Positions 21,413 to 34,075 of a stretch of 64,000 nucleotides of DNA are shown one piece after another. Position numbers and translations under genes: made by a program. The notes below the pieces were generated by a model that ran no database searches, was not told where the DNA came from, and worked only from the letters and a program-made list of their open reading frames with translations. Each line of letters starts with the position of its first letter. Within the stretch, counting starts at the first letter, position 1. The stretch comes from Eublepharis macularius (taxonomy: Eukaryota; Chordata; Lepidosauria; Squamata; Eublepharidae), in contig NC_072801.1 of the NCBI RefSeq assembly GCF_028583425.1, forward strand, positions 63,131,766 to 63,195,765, given 5' to 3'.

Positions 21413-23789
21413 TTAAATCTGCAAAGCTTTTGGACTCTGACCACAAGTTCTGATTATCTTCTTGGTATGTTGCACCCCCCCACACACACACCTTCCCCAG
21501 CAGACGAGTCCTTCACACAGACTTTGAAACTATGTCTACGTTTTGTGTAATACCAACAAAGTATCACTGAATTTAATAAGGGGCTGCACCGATTTAAAGG
21601 AATCCCATCCCAAACATATTTCCAGTTCTACATACCTGCTCCTAGATGAAGCGGTTCAAAATGGTGGGTTCCAGGTAAAGGTGCCAGGACTTGCTAATCC
21701 TGTCCCTCTCTCTATTTATCTGTCTGCCCATTCATTCCGCTCCTTGAACTCTTTATTCTCATCTCTCTCTCATTCTCTTCCCCTCTCTCTCTGCTCCCTT
21801 TTCTTTTCTAGAGCTCCTAGCTTGAGACTTGGCTGCCTGTCCAGAGACTGGTACCCTGTGCAGAGTAAAGGGTATTAAAGATGCTCAGGAGCTCCACCCC
21901 TTTCATCTTCCCACCCACCCCTACTCCTTCAATAAAACAGGCACACAGTTGAAATTAATTTCTGTCTCAATCATCGTTGCTGATCGAAGGGTTTGTTTTG
22001 CGGTCTTCTCCCTTTCGGGTCTCTGACTGGCTGAGGTGACACATCTAGGAACAAGGCTGTTCATTCAAGACCCCACCCCCACCCTCCCTCATTTGAAGCA
22101 TTATACTATACAGACAATACCCAAGAATACAGGAAGGTCAAATAGTTAAGGGGGAGGGAAGTCAGCACACACCATCCCAGGTTATCCAGGTGGGGCCAGA
22201 TCCCATGGCTCTGGGTGGCTTTTGCGTTTCTCCTCAAAATCCGGGCCTTCAAAAATTATTTTGCTGAACAAATTTAACCTCACTTACTGCACCCCCATTG
22301 CCACTTGTAAATCTTTTTTTTTTTGAAGTGTCAATTTTCAACATTCATGAAGTATAACCATTGAAGCTTTTCCTTGTGGAAAATGCCCAGTTTCTTAAGG
22401 CCAGTTTGCACATTACAAAGTCCTCATATACACCCTTGTGTGCCACAACACTTGTTGACAGACGTCCTCTGGTGTTCCGCGCTCACAACGTGTTCAAGGG
22501 ACTGATTCAAATCGGAACTGCAGTGCACAAGGAGGGGGAACTTACGCACCCCTCCACATACCATTCCTGAAACAGCCCTGGGGAAATCCTTATTTGGGCT
22601 ACACGTGCGTTTCCCCAGCATTGGAAATAACAGCTCCTGGGCCCATTTCAGGTGAGTAAAGCAGCACTGGGGCCTGGGGAAGGCTCAGACCTCCTCTTCC
22701 TGTGCACTATTATTCCAATCCGAATCAGGCCTTCACGTGCCTATACGTTAAATTAGGAGGAAACTCCCAGAGGATTTGTTTGTTGATCTGGTGCGTGACA
22801 GAAGGACTTTGTAAACTTGAACTGAACATACAGGAACAGGACTGGAGCAAACCCGGTCCCTTCTATGTCGCCCTTGGCACACCATCTTCAGGTCTGCCAA
22901 TCTGCTTATCTTACCTGCATTTTTCCTAAGCAAAACTCTTCTGCCTACTCTCTGGCCATTCAGTTTCCCCTTTGAGGTGAAGGATGAAATCTTCATCCTC
23001 TTCTTTTCTGTCACACTCTTCCTCTACAGCCTCCCCCCACTCCCGCCCACAAATCCAACTGCCCTTGCCTGTGTTTTCTTTCCTCCCCTTCTTCTACAAG
23101 CCCAGCCTGGAGTCCATCACCACCAGCTTCCCAATTAGTGCATACTTGTTCCCGGGATGTGGTCCTTATTGCTACCTGTACCAATTACGGATGTCAGGTC
23201 CTTTAATGGTCTCTAAGCACTCAAGGTACCCTGGAGACAGCATCCCCGGCGGGGAATTCACCAGCACAAAGACACCAAACCCGGCCCCTCCTTCATCTCT
23301 TGAGCGAATGCCCCAGTCACTGGAATGATAAGGGCAATTATAAGGCAATTGGCGATCATGATGATTAAACGCAGGTCTAGTGCTTGCAGGATGGGAGGGC
23401 AGGGGGAGAAGAAGATAGAAAGGCTGGAAACAACCTCTCTGTCAGTCTAGCCAGCAGGTAACAGTATCCCTCTCCACAACAACCCATGGCAGACTGATTA
23501 TTCAATGGCTTTTTAAAAATATGTTATTAGAAATGTAACACACTGGAGGGAGAAAGATATCACTTGCATTTTAAGCACCTGGGGAAACATCTGAGTTTAA
23601 CCTTCACAGCGGTTTTGTAGAGTGAGCTGCCTTGAAAGGGGAAGGTAGAAAAATGTAGGCTGCTGTCCTGTCCTAAGCACACAGTAGGACTTAGTTCTGA
23701 GCAAACATGCTTAGGGATGCATTGAAAGAGTGGACACCTATGCACCCTTAATTGGGGGGAGGGGGGAATGTGCTCCCTGCAATGAGCTC
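21413..23789. other. Spacer without recognisable genes
   Basis: About 2.4 kb. It has a pyrimidine-rich CT tract at about 21700-21800 and a possible CCTAAGC-family scrap near 23670-23725. Several open frames of 60 to 115 codons show no protein family and no splice context. Confidence 0.4.
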
Positions 23790-23794
23790 CAGGC

Positions 23795-24010
23795 AACATT
23801 TATTTGCTTACTTTATTTATACCTCCCTTTCTTCACAATGGGGATCCAAGGTGGCTTACATAATTTTCCTCTCCCTCATTTTATCCCCACAACAACCCTG
23901 TGAGGTAGGTTAGGAAGAGCGTGAATCACCCAGCAAGCTTCCATGGCAGAGTGGGGATTCAAACCTGAGTCTCCCAGATCCTAATTCAACACTCTAACCA
24001 CCACACCCCC
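23795..24010 (-). mobile_element. tRNA-derived SINE (Sauria type), minus orientation
   Basis: Reads on the minus strand as the same family as 21190-21412. The complement of the B box is 'ggattcaaacctgagtc', and the body has 'aacaaccctgtgaggtagg' with the T-rich tail 'ctttatttatacctccc'. Confidence 0.8.
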
Positions 24011-25032
24011 CTGGTATGTTCTTGGGCATACACCACACATATTCAGGCCCTCTGCTTTCCTCCACTTATTTGTAGAGCAATCCTGCGAGGTTGTTCATGC
24101 TGAAAGAGAGCTTGTATCCAACCAGGCAGCTGTTCTGTTTGCAGAAGAGGGGCCAGTGATTTCTGCCAATTTCTTCTGTCCTAATGGAGACTCTCACTTT
24201 GCCCCAGTGCAATTCCTGAGGGTCTGCTGAGGGGTTTAGCAAGCTGCAACATAAAGGGGAAAGGAGAAATTCCCCCTATGCAAACTGGGTGATTACTGCA
24301 GATACACCAGGGAGTGCCCCAGAGGTACCCCGTGAACCTTGGGGCCAGGCAGGGCTTTCCGACACTCTATGACACCTCCCTGACTCTCAAATCCCACTGA
24401 ACTCGGTGGGACATCTTTCCAAATAAACATGCTGCATATGTACACTGAGTCACTTTGAAGAGGAATGTTTTCGTTCTGGACTGGAGGAGAAAGGGGAACC
24501 TAGGTGCCCACACTATTATAAAATAAAACAACGCAGCTATAGAAAGTATGAATGGGAGCCTGATAGGTAATTTCTGGACACCAAGCCCCCATTGGCCCCA
24601 TTTTTATCCTCCCAAAGTTCCAGGCAAAGTCACTGCTGTTTTCTACCAGGCTTTTGCTCTCACACAAAGATGTCCAAGAGTTGCAGCCTCAGCCGTTTTC
24701 CTTTGGCCCTGCACTCTGAGTACACATCTGGGTGCCAGCATCCAGCTGGATGTGGCTCCCCCTCACCCCACCTCTGCCTGTCAGCAAACACCGCTCCCTC
24801 CTTGAACGGTGAAATCAAAGCCTCCCTCCTCCCCTCAAAGCGCTTGTCACACACAGGTGGTAAAACAAACTCTGCCCATGAACAAAGATCCCTCTCATGT
24901 TCACAGGCTGGCGAGAGAGGCCAAAGTCGGGTGAGACAGGCCAAGACATTCTTTTCCACTGCCTCTGATTCCCACCACAAAAAAGGATTCTCTTCAATCC
25001 AAGGCATTTAATCCCTTCCCCCTCCCCTCCCT

Positions 25033-25190
25033 CCAAGGAGCTCAGAGCGGTCTTCGGTGCCTTCTGCTCCCTATTTTAGTCTGACAACAACCCTGTGAGG
25101 TAGGTTGGGCTGAAAGAGAATAACGTGCCAAAACTTTATGGGGATTTGAACAAGGGTCTTCCTCTTGTTCTAACTGCTATGCCTTATTGG
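25033..25190 (-). mobile_element. tRNA-derived SINE fragment, minus orientation
   Basis: Carries 'gacaacaaccctgtgaggta' and 'ggggatttgaacaagggtc' (B-box complement). Decayed at its tail. The spacer 24011-25032 holds nothing else I can name. Confidence 0.6.
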
Positions 25191-25682
25191 AAGGAGGTGG
25201 CCAAAACAGCCATGGCTTCTAGAGGGAAAGCAAAGGTCCTGCAATATTTTATTTTCATAAATATTCCTGGCCTACCTGAAAACTACCTGAGCGAGGGAGC
25301 TTGGCTCTCAAAAGATTATACCATGGAAATCTAGTTGGCCTTGAAATCTGGGCCTAAATCTTCCTTTTCTACTACAGACCAACATGGCTACCCGCTTGAA
25401 ACGACCTGAAACCAGTGAGGCAGAATGCAAATTCTATTGGAAGTAGACCTGCTTCAAATCCTTATTTATCTATACTCAAACTTTCAAAAAATCCTCCCCT
25501 TTGTACTTCAGATCTGTAAAATGAGAACAAGAGATTTATCCTACAAAGGGTTAATATGAAGATAAGTAAAGCAAAGACTATATAACACTTTGCATATTAA
25601 TAGTATTACGAGGAAAAAATATTAATATGTAGTGCCCAGAGGGGGAGATAACAACAAAGACTCAAGAAAAAACACCATAAAA

Positions 25683-26100
25683 TAGTTGTCAACCCTGGGT
25701 TGAGAAATTCCTGGGTATTTGGGGGTGGAGCCTAGGGTTGCCAGCTTCCAGGTGGTGGCTGGAGATCTCCAGGAATTGCAACAGATCTCCAGGCCACAGA
25801 ACTCAGTTGCCCTGGAGAAAATGGCTACTTGGAATGGTGGATTCTATGGCATTATAGCATGTTGAGGGGCCCACTCTTCCCAAACCCTGACCTCTCCAGG
25901 CTCCAACCCCCCCCCCCCCAAATCTCCAGGAATTTCACAACCTGGAGCTGGCAACCCTAGTACAGCCTGAGGTGGACAGGGTATGGGGGGGCTGTGGGGT
26001 ATAATGCCATAGAACCCACCCACCAACACAGTCATTTGTGGTCAGGAGACCTATTTTAATTTTGGGAGATCCAGGCCCCACCTGGAGGTTGGCAACCCTA
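25683..26100. mobile_element. GTTGCCAAC-family element, host of a nested copy of the same family
   Basis: The left part (25683-25732) starts 'gttgtcaaccctgggttg' and runs to 'gggggtggagcc'. The right part (25960-26100) resumes 'gtacagcctgaggtgg' and ends 'ggaggttggcaaccc'. Joined across the insert it reads as one family copy. Confidence 0.65.
25733..25959. mobile_element. GTTGCCAAC-family MITE nested in its own kind
   Basis: 227 bp with inverted ends TAGGGTTGCCAGC and GCTGGCAACCCTA. The flanking octamers are GTGGAGCC and GTACAGCC, six of eight the same, consistent with an old 8-bp duplication and so with hAT. The middle has the family words 'gagatctccaggaattgc' and 'ttctatggcattatagc'. A C homopolymer sits at about 25907-25919. 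Confidence 0.7.
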
Positions 26101-29100
26101 CCTTAAAATGTGGGACTCTTCTGTTTCTAGGTGGAACAAAGTAGGACATGTGCTAGCTGCTCTCTGCACCACATCTGGTAGTGCTGCTGCTGTTTTCTGT
26201 TGGTTTATTTTTCTGTGAGCTGCTGGCGCTCATGTGCAATCCAGGCACGGCAGCCAGGAGCCCCCTGCTGTCCTTGGGCTCAGAGCTTCGAGGTGGCAGC
26301 CAAAGAAGGAGGTGAGCTGTTCCCTTGGAATCACTCAACCTCCAGCCCCTGTGCCCTGTCTGGGGACCATGTGGAGAGAATGGAAAAAGAGGGAGAGAAA
26401 AGGGAAAGAAAGAAAGAAAGAAGGAAAACAACCCCTCTTTCCATTTTTCCTCTAACCCTCGTCTGCATGAAGCAGCTCAAGACAACATTGGTGCCAAGGG
26501 GCCTAAAATTCATTTCAGAAATGGAACCTGAGGGGTCAGTCAGTGGACGAACCATGACAGAACGCTCACTGCATTTCAGGTTACAGCCCCGGTCACCTGA
26601 CGGCAGTTTCACTGCTCAGACCAGTAAGGAGTGGCTGATTGACTGCACAATACCTTTACCTTTAAAAGGGATGTGTTCTAGAGACCCTTCTACCTCCCTT
26701 GCTGCCACAGGATGAGGTAGCGAGGGCAAATCTTCATCACAAATGTTTTCTTCCATAGAATAAATGAGTGTTAAATCCTCACCTGACTTAACCAGATTTG
26801 CTTTTCAGCAGTGACCTCGAGTGGCGACTACCTGCTTACCTGGAGCAACATCTGACACAAATCCTGCAAGACAGGAGAGCCAATTATCTCTGCTCCTGGC
26901 AATCTCTCCCATAATACTGCCATAGACCAAGCTGAGTGGTGTGAGGCCATGTCTAGAAGAGCACCACCACAGAGCAAGTCAGGCCTGCTTCTCACAAGTC
27001 TGATTCCCACAGCCACCTGACATGGCTAGAGGCTCCCAAATGTGAAGGATACACTCTGCATATGCTCAGAGGTATTTTATTATAGCTTAGAAAGCTGCGG
27101 TGTGCCGTTCAGACCAGGTTCTTTGGCTGAGCACTCCCCTAGGTCTAAATGTTCTTTCACAGGTTCTGCCTGGCTCTTTACTTGAATTTGTTAAATTCTC
27201 CCCTTCCCTCCCAGAGGAGGGGTCATGGGGTTAGACAAACCCAGCAGCGCCAATCCAGTTTGCTTTGGCCAAGACTGTGGACTGCTGGCTAGGATTTCCC
27301 CCTCCACATGCTTCCCCCCCACCCCCTTCAGTACAATCCACACAACTCAGGCCAGTAATAACTTCTTTTCAAGCTAAGCTAGTGACCAGCTGAAGATGGG
27401 GTGGGGATTTGGGGCTGAGAATGGGAGCAGAGTGGATGGGGAGGGGGCATCTAAGGGCATAAGGAAGATGGAATGAGACTATGCCACAATGGCAGATAAA
27501 GGAGATGACACCATTTACTAATAGTCCAGGCAAATATGAAATATTATAATATCAAGTACATTTGACCCAAACCCTGTCGAACAGCAAACTCTCCCCCACA
27601 CACAGATGCCTATAAAGATATATGTTTATTCAAGCCAAACAGACACACACACAGCACTCATACAAATGCTGCTCAGAAGCATGTATAAACAAAGACTGAC
27701 CACAAACACACCAAATTATACAAATATTTTGCATATATACAACTGAGAGACACGTGGAAAATACAAAATCTCAGTATTATAGAAACATTAATTGCCTTGA
27801 CAGACCAGGCGAGAGACCTCGAAAGTGATACTCAACGCTCATGGGAATCAGGGTGCCCATTGAGGGGTTTCCTGGAGCCCATTTACTTCTTCCGCATAGT
27901 AAATAGCCGGTCCTGGCTTTCCTCTACCACACAGGAACAGGAGGTAGCTTCTTTGTATCTGCAGGGACTTGTCCCACAAGAGCGTGCTTGGCTGACCACT
28001 TTCCACTATTTTGTGACTGGCAGCCATTTTGTGATTGACGTTTGTCCCTGTGGCTGCCATTTGTGGTGGTGCCCCTTCTCATTCTCAAAATTCCAAAAAT
28101 ATTCACACATTCAGCAAGATTCAGGATTAGACTGGTCAATGCCAGGGCACAACAGCATTAACCACACACCAAACTAAACTGTCAAAATCCTCTATTACTA
28201 ACTCCTATAATTCCCACACTTGGGAAAATAATGACATTTTCAGCCTATCGAAGGAATGGGAGCAAGTGAAAAGTGTTTTCTCAAACTCACAACTATTCCT
28301 CTTCCCCCTATTCTTGATTTTGGCAGAAGCCTAACAGCTATATGACAGGTATGTTTCCAACAGGTGAAGCTTTTTCCCTTCAGGGCATCTCTTGGCTTGG
28401 GGATGATAGTGTGTGATGTGTGGGTATGCAGGTGTCAAAGAGTAGGGAATTAGTACATAATAAGAACTTGGGCAGGAGAGCGTTAAGTCTTTCTCCTGAC
28501 TTTCACCTCATTTGGACTTTTCCCATAAATTGTTCAGAACACTCTTCCAGACCACAAGCCCTGGAAGAGATTGGAGATCAGCAGCTTTCCTTCCTGCTCC
28601 CCACCCCACCTATAAACAGAAATATTGCACAAAGTTTCTGGCAACGAGGATACCAGAAGGTAGGGTTCAGGGCAGCAAAATGGACTAAAACTTCCCACAT
28701 AAGATCTGTTTAGTACCAGGTTTTAATCCTTGCCTTCCATGACAATTGACTGTCCATGTGAAGTAAAAATATACAGTAAAGTAATGTTGCCATGGACCAG
28801 CCTTCTAAACTGAATCAGAAGTCACTAAGCAGGCTGTGACTGTAAGCAAAGTAAAGGGAAATGTGATGTCATAAAATGGAATTTTCAGTTTGCTTCTGGG
28901 TCAATATACACTTTCTAACTGCTTGCTTAAGAACATGGATTTTTAAAAACCAGAGTGGCTTCATTGAAAGCATTCATTCATACTTTGTTGTGTAAAAATA
29001 ATTCATGCCTTCCTCTCAGTTAAGGTAATATTCATTATGTTTTTTCATACTGTTTGTCTATGCTTAGTTAGTCAAGAGAAATATTATAGTAATGAAACTG

Positions 29101-29876
29101 TTTCCCCATCCCTAAACAAATAGACGATAAACAAGTTCTATTGAAAGTGAACAGGATTTCCAAAGAATGTGCTTTGAGATTATTATTACAGGATTATTAT
29201 TATTATTATTATGGAATGGATCCTACTGACTTTCTGCTGGTTGCAGCCCTCCCCGAGACTATGCTGGGGTTTGTAACGTGCAAACTCAGGAAATAGTGCA
29301 GGAAATGGTGAAAATGCAAAACATTCATCAACAAACTAGATTTTCAACATTATATGAAATTTAAGTACATGTCAGTAAATAGTCGTGCTGAATTTTGGAA
29401 GGTAGGGTGGGAGGGATAGAAATAATTATTCTATCTGGATTATTCTTAAATCTCTGAACTGCCTCTGCTTGCAGAATCTTGGATAAATCCAAACTAAACT
29501 GAAAACAGTTTGGCTGTTGTGTTTCCAGCCAGAATTATAGTTTTGGAGATCCATAGTGAGAATGGGTAGATTCAATACAATAAAGAAGGCCAGCAGATAT
29601 TTAAAAGATAAATTGTGAAACCATCCCACAGTATTAAGGATTTGTGACTGACTTTCATTTAAAACATAGTCTCAAATTCTTCACCAGCTTACATCTTCTT
29701 GAATCTCATTTGACAACAGAATCAGGCCAACCTACCTGATTCTTCACTCCTGTACAAAAGCACGACAGCTGGTGACAGCCACACTGGCTAAGAGGTGAGG
29801 GTTAACAGCCCAAGCCTATTGCACAGTCCTGAACATCCTATACCAAACTAAAGACAAGCCCCCCATTTTTTTTAAA
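26101..29876. other. Gene-poor spacer
   Basis: About 3.8 kb with no gene I can support. About 28010-28105 carries a repeat with 'ggcagccattttgtgattg' whose reverse complement recurs near 34525-34610. GT and CA-rich tracts lie near 27595-27660. Open frames here are short and show no family. Confidence 0.4.
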
Positions 29877-30085
29877 CCCTGACCTGGATAGCCCAGGAAA
29901 GCCCAATTTCATCAGATCCAAAGCTAAGCAGGGTCAGCCTTGGTTAGTAATTGGGTGGGAAACCTCCAAACAGATAGGGGTAGTATGCAGAGGCAGGCAA
30001 TGGCAAACCATCTTTGTTCGTCTCTTGCTTTGAAAACCCCAGCAAGGGTGGCCATAATCTGGCTACAACTAGGCAACACTTTCAA
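29877..30085 (+). mobile_element. 5S-rRNA-derived SINE (5S-Sauria type)
   Basis: The head matches the internal promoter part of 5S rRNA ('aaagctaagcagggtcag' followed by 'ggttagtaattgggtggga'). The body has 'aggcaggcaatggcaaacc' and 'gaaaaccccagcaagggtgg'. The order and length (about 209 bp) fit the 5S SINE known in lizards. It is the clearest pointer in the window to a squamate host. Confidence 0.85.
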
Positions 30086-30194
30086 TCACCAAAGAAAAAC
30101 CACATTTAAATAACAGTACCGTGATGCAGAGAGTAGCCCCGTCTTTGCATTTCTCTAGTATGAGCCTTCTCTCTCTTGTCATTTGTGTGGCAAC

Positions 30195-30395
30195 TCGGGT
30201 GACTAACTTTAAGGTGGGAAATTCCTAGAGATTTGGGGCCAGAACCTGAGGAGGGCAAAGTCTAGGGGGGCAGCTCAGGAGAGATGTGATTCCTCTGAAG
30301 TGGCCATTTTCTCCAAGACAACATATCTCCGGTCTGGAGATCAGTTGTAATTTCAGGAACACTCCAGGCCCCACCTGGAGGTTGGTGACCCTAAT
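30195..30395. mobile_element. GTTGCCAAC-family MITE fragment
   Basis: It carries 'ggtctggagatcagttgtaa', 'ccaggccccacctggaggtt' and 'ggtgaccctaatggc'. The left end is decayed and no target duplication can be seen. Confidence 0.6.
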
Positions 30396-31679
30396 GGCAA
30401 CCCCATTCAGTTTGATACCATGTGCTCCCACAATCGCGTGGAGAACGTGTGAAATTCGTATTGTCTGTTTCGGCTCTCAGACTGCATTGGAACGGGAAGC
30501 CCTGCAAAGGCACATGGTGCTTGTTCAGCAGTGAGGGGGAATGCCCTCTGCTCATACTAAAAGGCATTCTCGTCCTCATTTTCATTTTCTATTCCCTGGC
30601 ATTGGAGAGCCTGAACAGAGTCCTACAGAGACGGAGACCCTTGCATGAACAAGCAAAACTGAATCAGGCAGGTGAGCTCCAACTGAGAATAGGGTTTAGG
30701 AGTATTTAAATTATTTCATTATTTGGGGGAGAGGGGGGGACAATTGTTAAAAGTAGAAATGAAAATTGTAAGAATACTGAAAGGCCATCTTTAAACACCT
30801 CACCTCCCCACTCTTTTTGGTCAGACCTATTTCTGTCTCTGCATTTATGAGTTCCTTTTGTCTATTGATCCATACGGTTTCCTTCTGGTCTTTCTATCTC
30901 TTAGTTATTTTTTTTTCTCCCGGTTGGTGTAATTCCATGGAAACCAGCAAGATTGTGCCAGCAGGGAGTTGGGCCCTCAATGTCGGTCAGCTGGGGGCGG
31001 GGGGAGAGGAGGTGGAGGTAAAGATTCTGTCTATTCCAAACTCCGGACCAATCGGACTCTCGAATGCTGTCCCATCACCCACCCCGAAGTGCCTTTTGCT
31101 GACACGCTGTCAGAATCCCACCCCACAGACGAAATAAACAGGTTCCTCAATGCTGACAGAAGCCGAGAGCTGTGCTCCCCATGAGGGGCCGAGCCAAGGT
31201 TCAACCCCAACATACCGACACTAGCAGGGTGCGAGGAATGTGAGAGAAGAGAATTCGCAGCCCCAGACAGACACACGCCGATTCTCACACACAGAAGACC
31301 TCCACTGGCTTCAGACAAGGAACAAGAAATTGAACAAACAGGCCTTTGCATCCGGATGGGGAGCCTTAACTGTATGGCTGGAACAGAAGAGAGATTTCAT
31401 GAAGCAGACAAACCCCCAGAATATCCTTTGCAACCTGGGATTGACTTTTTGGTACAAAAATAGGATGGAGCAACAGAAACAGCATGAGCGAATGAACAAA
31501 AAAACAGCTAAATCAGACAGCCTGATAGATCAGGCAGGTAAACAGATATATCTAGGTAGAAACGCAGCTCAACAGAGGGAGCAATGGGAGAACAACTAGG
31601 TGCTTTCACATCTCTTTCTCTCGTGGACCGACAAAGGCATTGAGAAGTTCATCCAGACATCAGTTGATATTGTCTGTTT
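30396..31679. other. Upstream region of the GPCR gene
   Basis: No recognisable gene. An open frame at about 31240-31599 (119 codons) ends 80 bases before the GPCR start. It has no family I know and codes for a Gln/Lys-rich peptide, so I treat it as chance or untranslated leader. A clear TATA box or CpG island for the GPCR is not visible. Confidence 0.4.
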
Positions 31680-32711
31680 ATGGAGGCTTCACCGATCAAC
31701 CTTATGGAGCCTGCCCCAACCAACCTTTCTTTGGAGATGCCGCTGGGCAATGCTTCTTTGTCAGAGGGGGGTGAGTCAGCAGTGGCCCTGGGAGCTGTAC
31801 TAAGCCTGATGTGTGCCACAGGGGTGGCCGGGAACCTCTACGCCTTGGCTGTCGTGCGGGCCTCACCATCAGCCTCCTCATTGCGTGTCCACCTTGTCAA
31901 CCTGGCCCTGGCAGACTTGCTGTACCTTTCAACAGCCCCCTTTATTGTGCACAATGGGTTGGTGAAGGATTGGCCTTTTGGGGAGGCAGGTTGCCGGGTC
32001 CTCCTCAGTCTCGACCTCCTCACCATGCACGCCAGCATCTTCCTGCTCACTCTGATGAGCTGCGAACGCTACACCGCTGTGGCACACCCCTTTCAAGCGG
32101 CGCGCCGTGCCCATCGGTGCCGCCGGCCTTTGGCGATTGCGATCTGGCTCCTCTCCTTCGCCCTTGCCCTCCCTATGATGGTGATGATCCACCAAGAGGA
32201 GCGCATGGTGGGCAACGGAGCCGTCGTCCGGCGTCTCTGCTCCCCAACCTGGAGTGAGGAGCAGTACCGGGTGTACCTGAGCATCCTTTTCAGCACCAGC
32301 ATTGTTGTCCCGGGGCTTGTCATTGGGTCCCTCTACTGGCGCCTGGCAAGGACCTACTGGCTTTCACAGACCCGCAGTGGATTAGGGCGCTCTCCCAAGA
32401 ACCGTGTATTCCTCCTCATCTTCATCATCGTCTTGGCCTTTTGGGCTTGCTATCTGCCCTTTTGGATTTGGCAGCTCCTGCCCCTTTACTGCCCACTGGC
32501 CACCCGCCTGCCTGTCCACACCGAGATCTCCATCAACCATTTGGTGACCTGCTTGACTTATGGCAACAGCTGCATCAATCCTTTCCTCTACACCTTGCTG
32601 ACCCGCAACTACCGGGAGTACCTGCGTGCTCGGCAGCGGGGGACATCGCATGCTTCCTTGCGATGCCTCCAAAGCAGAGGCCGGCCTCAGGGGGATGACG
32701 CAGAGGTCTAA
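31680..32711 (+). CDS. UTS2R-like: Urotensin-II receptor-type GPCR (UTS2R paralogue)
   Basis: A complete single-exon class A receptor of 343 aa for urotensin-II or the related peptide URP, coupled in the family to Gq and calcium release. The N-terminus has glycosylation sites at about N15 (NLS) and N24 (NAS). TM1 carries GNLYAL and TM2 LVNLALADLLYL. TM3 has GCRVLLSLDLLTMHASIF with the ERY box. TM6 has FWACYLPFWIWQLLPLY and TM7 'CLTYGNSCINPFLYTLL'. The Cys pair for the loop disulphide is in place (GCR at the top of TM3, LCSPTW in loop 2). The TM2, TM3, TM6 and TM7 words are UTS2R signatures, while loops and tail differ clearly from mammalian UTS2R. Non-mammals keep several UTS2R subtypes, so this may be one of those lost in mammals. 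Another Met lies eight codons in, but the first gives the more typical N-terminus. Confidence 0.9.
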   Translation: MEASPINLMEPAPTNLSLEMPLGNASLSEGGESAVALGAVLSLMCATGVAGNLYALAVVRASPSASSLRVHLVNLALADLLYLSTAPFIVHNGLVKDWPFGEAGCRVLLSLDLLTMHASIFLLTLMSCERYTAVAHPFQAARRAHRCRRPLAIAIWLLSFALALPMMVMIHQEERMVGNGAVVRRLCSPTWSEEQYRVYLSILFSTSIVVPGLVIGSLYWRLARTYWLSQTRSGLGRSPKNRVFLLIFIIVLAFWACYLPFWIWQLLPLYCPLATRLPVHTEISINHLVTCLTYGNSCINPFLYTLLTRNYREYLRARQRGTSHASLRCLQSRGRPQGDDAEV

Positions 32712-33969
32712 GCAGATACAGGTAAGAAATGAGGGACACGTATCAACATTTGTATTTTGCGCTGGAGGTTTATCACACATCAGAGCACAAAAGCTGGCTA
32801 TGGTGGTGGTTTATCTGGACTTTCAAGGGCCTTGTTTTCTCTGGGAAAGGACCTGCAGGTCTCAGGAACAAGTAGATCTGTCAGATGTGCATCAGAATAA
32901 GGTGACAAAATTTTCCCTATAAAATGGAATAGGTTGAGGGAGAGATTTTAAGCACAGTAAAAATAGACTTCTCGTTGAGGATTCTGTTTAATGATGAGGA
33001 CATGAATCTTACTTTCTTTCAAACAGAACCTATGGTTTTCAGGGCACTACTAGACATAATGTGGCACAATTTACTCCAGGTCATATTCAATCCCTATAAA
33101 GCAGGGTAGGGTAGAGAGATAATAAGCATATGGTAGATGAGCATAAAGGAGGTAATGTAGCCCTTCACCCATTGATATCCACCCCTCCCAATTGCTTCTC
33201 CTGGGCTTTTTTTCCCTTTTGCTGGAGCTTTGTGACCAGAAATAATCTTTGTTCAGAGAAATAAGTGGAGAAATGTGCTTTGGGAGGAGAACCCTGGACA
33301 GAAGAAAGATTCTGCCCCCCCTTCCCTCCCACCGGTGCTGTGCTTTCTCTTTCCCGTTACCCCCACCACCAACCGCTGCTTTACAGGAATTTGACATGAC
33401 CCAGAGTTAGTTGTGCCAATATTACACCCTGACAATTACAGGATCCATTTAACAAAAAGTAAGGCTCTGGCTCTTGTTGTGTGAAAAAAAGCTCCACAAA
33501 AGGTATATTTCTTTTCCAGCTTGGTCTTAATTCTACCTCATAAGACCACTTAATAAGTTGTGCTCAGTTCAAACAGCATGAAGTGCAACACTCTGACCAG
33601 TATACCATACTAGATATCACCCTGGCAGAGAACTATAAGCTAAGCCTCTGGGCCACTCTTCCAGAAGAAGCACTAACAGCTGCTCTCTCTAGAAGAAGTT
33701 TCTAAGGAGCAGGTTCCTCTGGGATGTCAATTCCCCTTGTGGACTAGTTTATCTCTGTAGTCGGCTCAGCTCCTAACAAAAATGTTTGTCACAGCTCAAA
33801 ATGAAAAAAAAAATCCTACTTTTTAATATACCATAAATCCAATTTCTACCATTTTCATTGGGGTGTGGGCTTTAATACATCGGTTATGAGAACAGGCTGG
33901 ACTGGATCATTCTTGTAATCTTCCTACTTAGGCAGATCTCTACATATCTGAAGTGAGCTGTGTGACTCA
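32712..33969. other. Spacer 3' of the GPCR gene
   Basis: No gene or nameable repeat. The GPCR 3' UTR presumably lies here, but I see no good AATAAA close to the stop. Confidence 0.4.
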
Positions 33970-34075
33970 CAAAAACTCCCATTTAATAAATTGTTAGATG
34001 TCAAGGTGCTACTAGGCTTTTGTTTTATTTTGCTGCAATAGACGAACAGGGCTAAAACCCCACTTTTCTGATCCT
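33970..34075. repeat. Fragment of the dispersed fold-back family
   Basis: Carries 'tgtcaaggtgctactaggct' and 'gctgcaatagacgaacaggg', equivalent to the better copies at 52.9 and 56.96 kb. Confidence 0.5.

Noticed and set aside
29877-30085. Possible 5S rRNA gene
   Set aside because: Only part of 5S is present and it continues into a SINE body with mismatches, so it is a SINE and not a functional 5S gene.
31240-31599. 119-codon frame just before the GPCR
   Set aside because: No family, low complexity Gln/Lys composition, and no start or splice context that would link it to the receptor.
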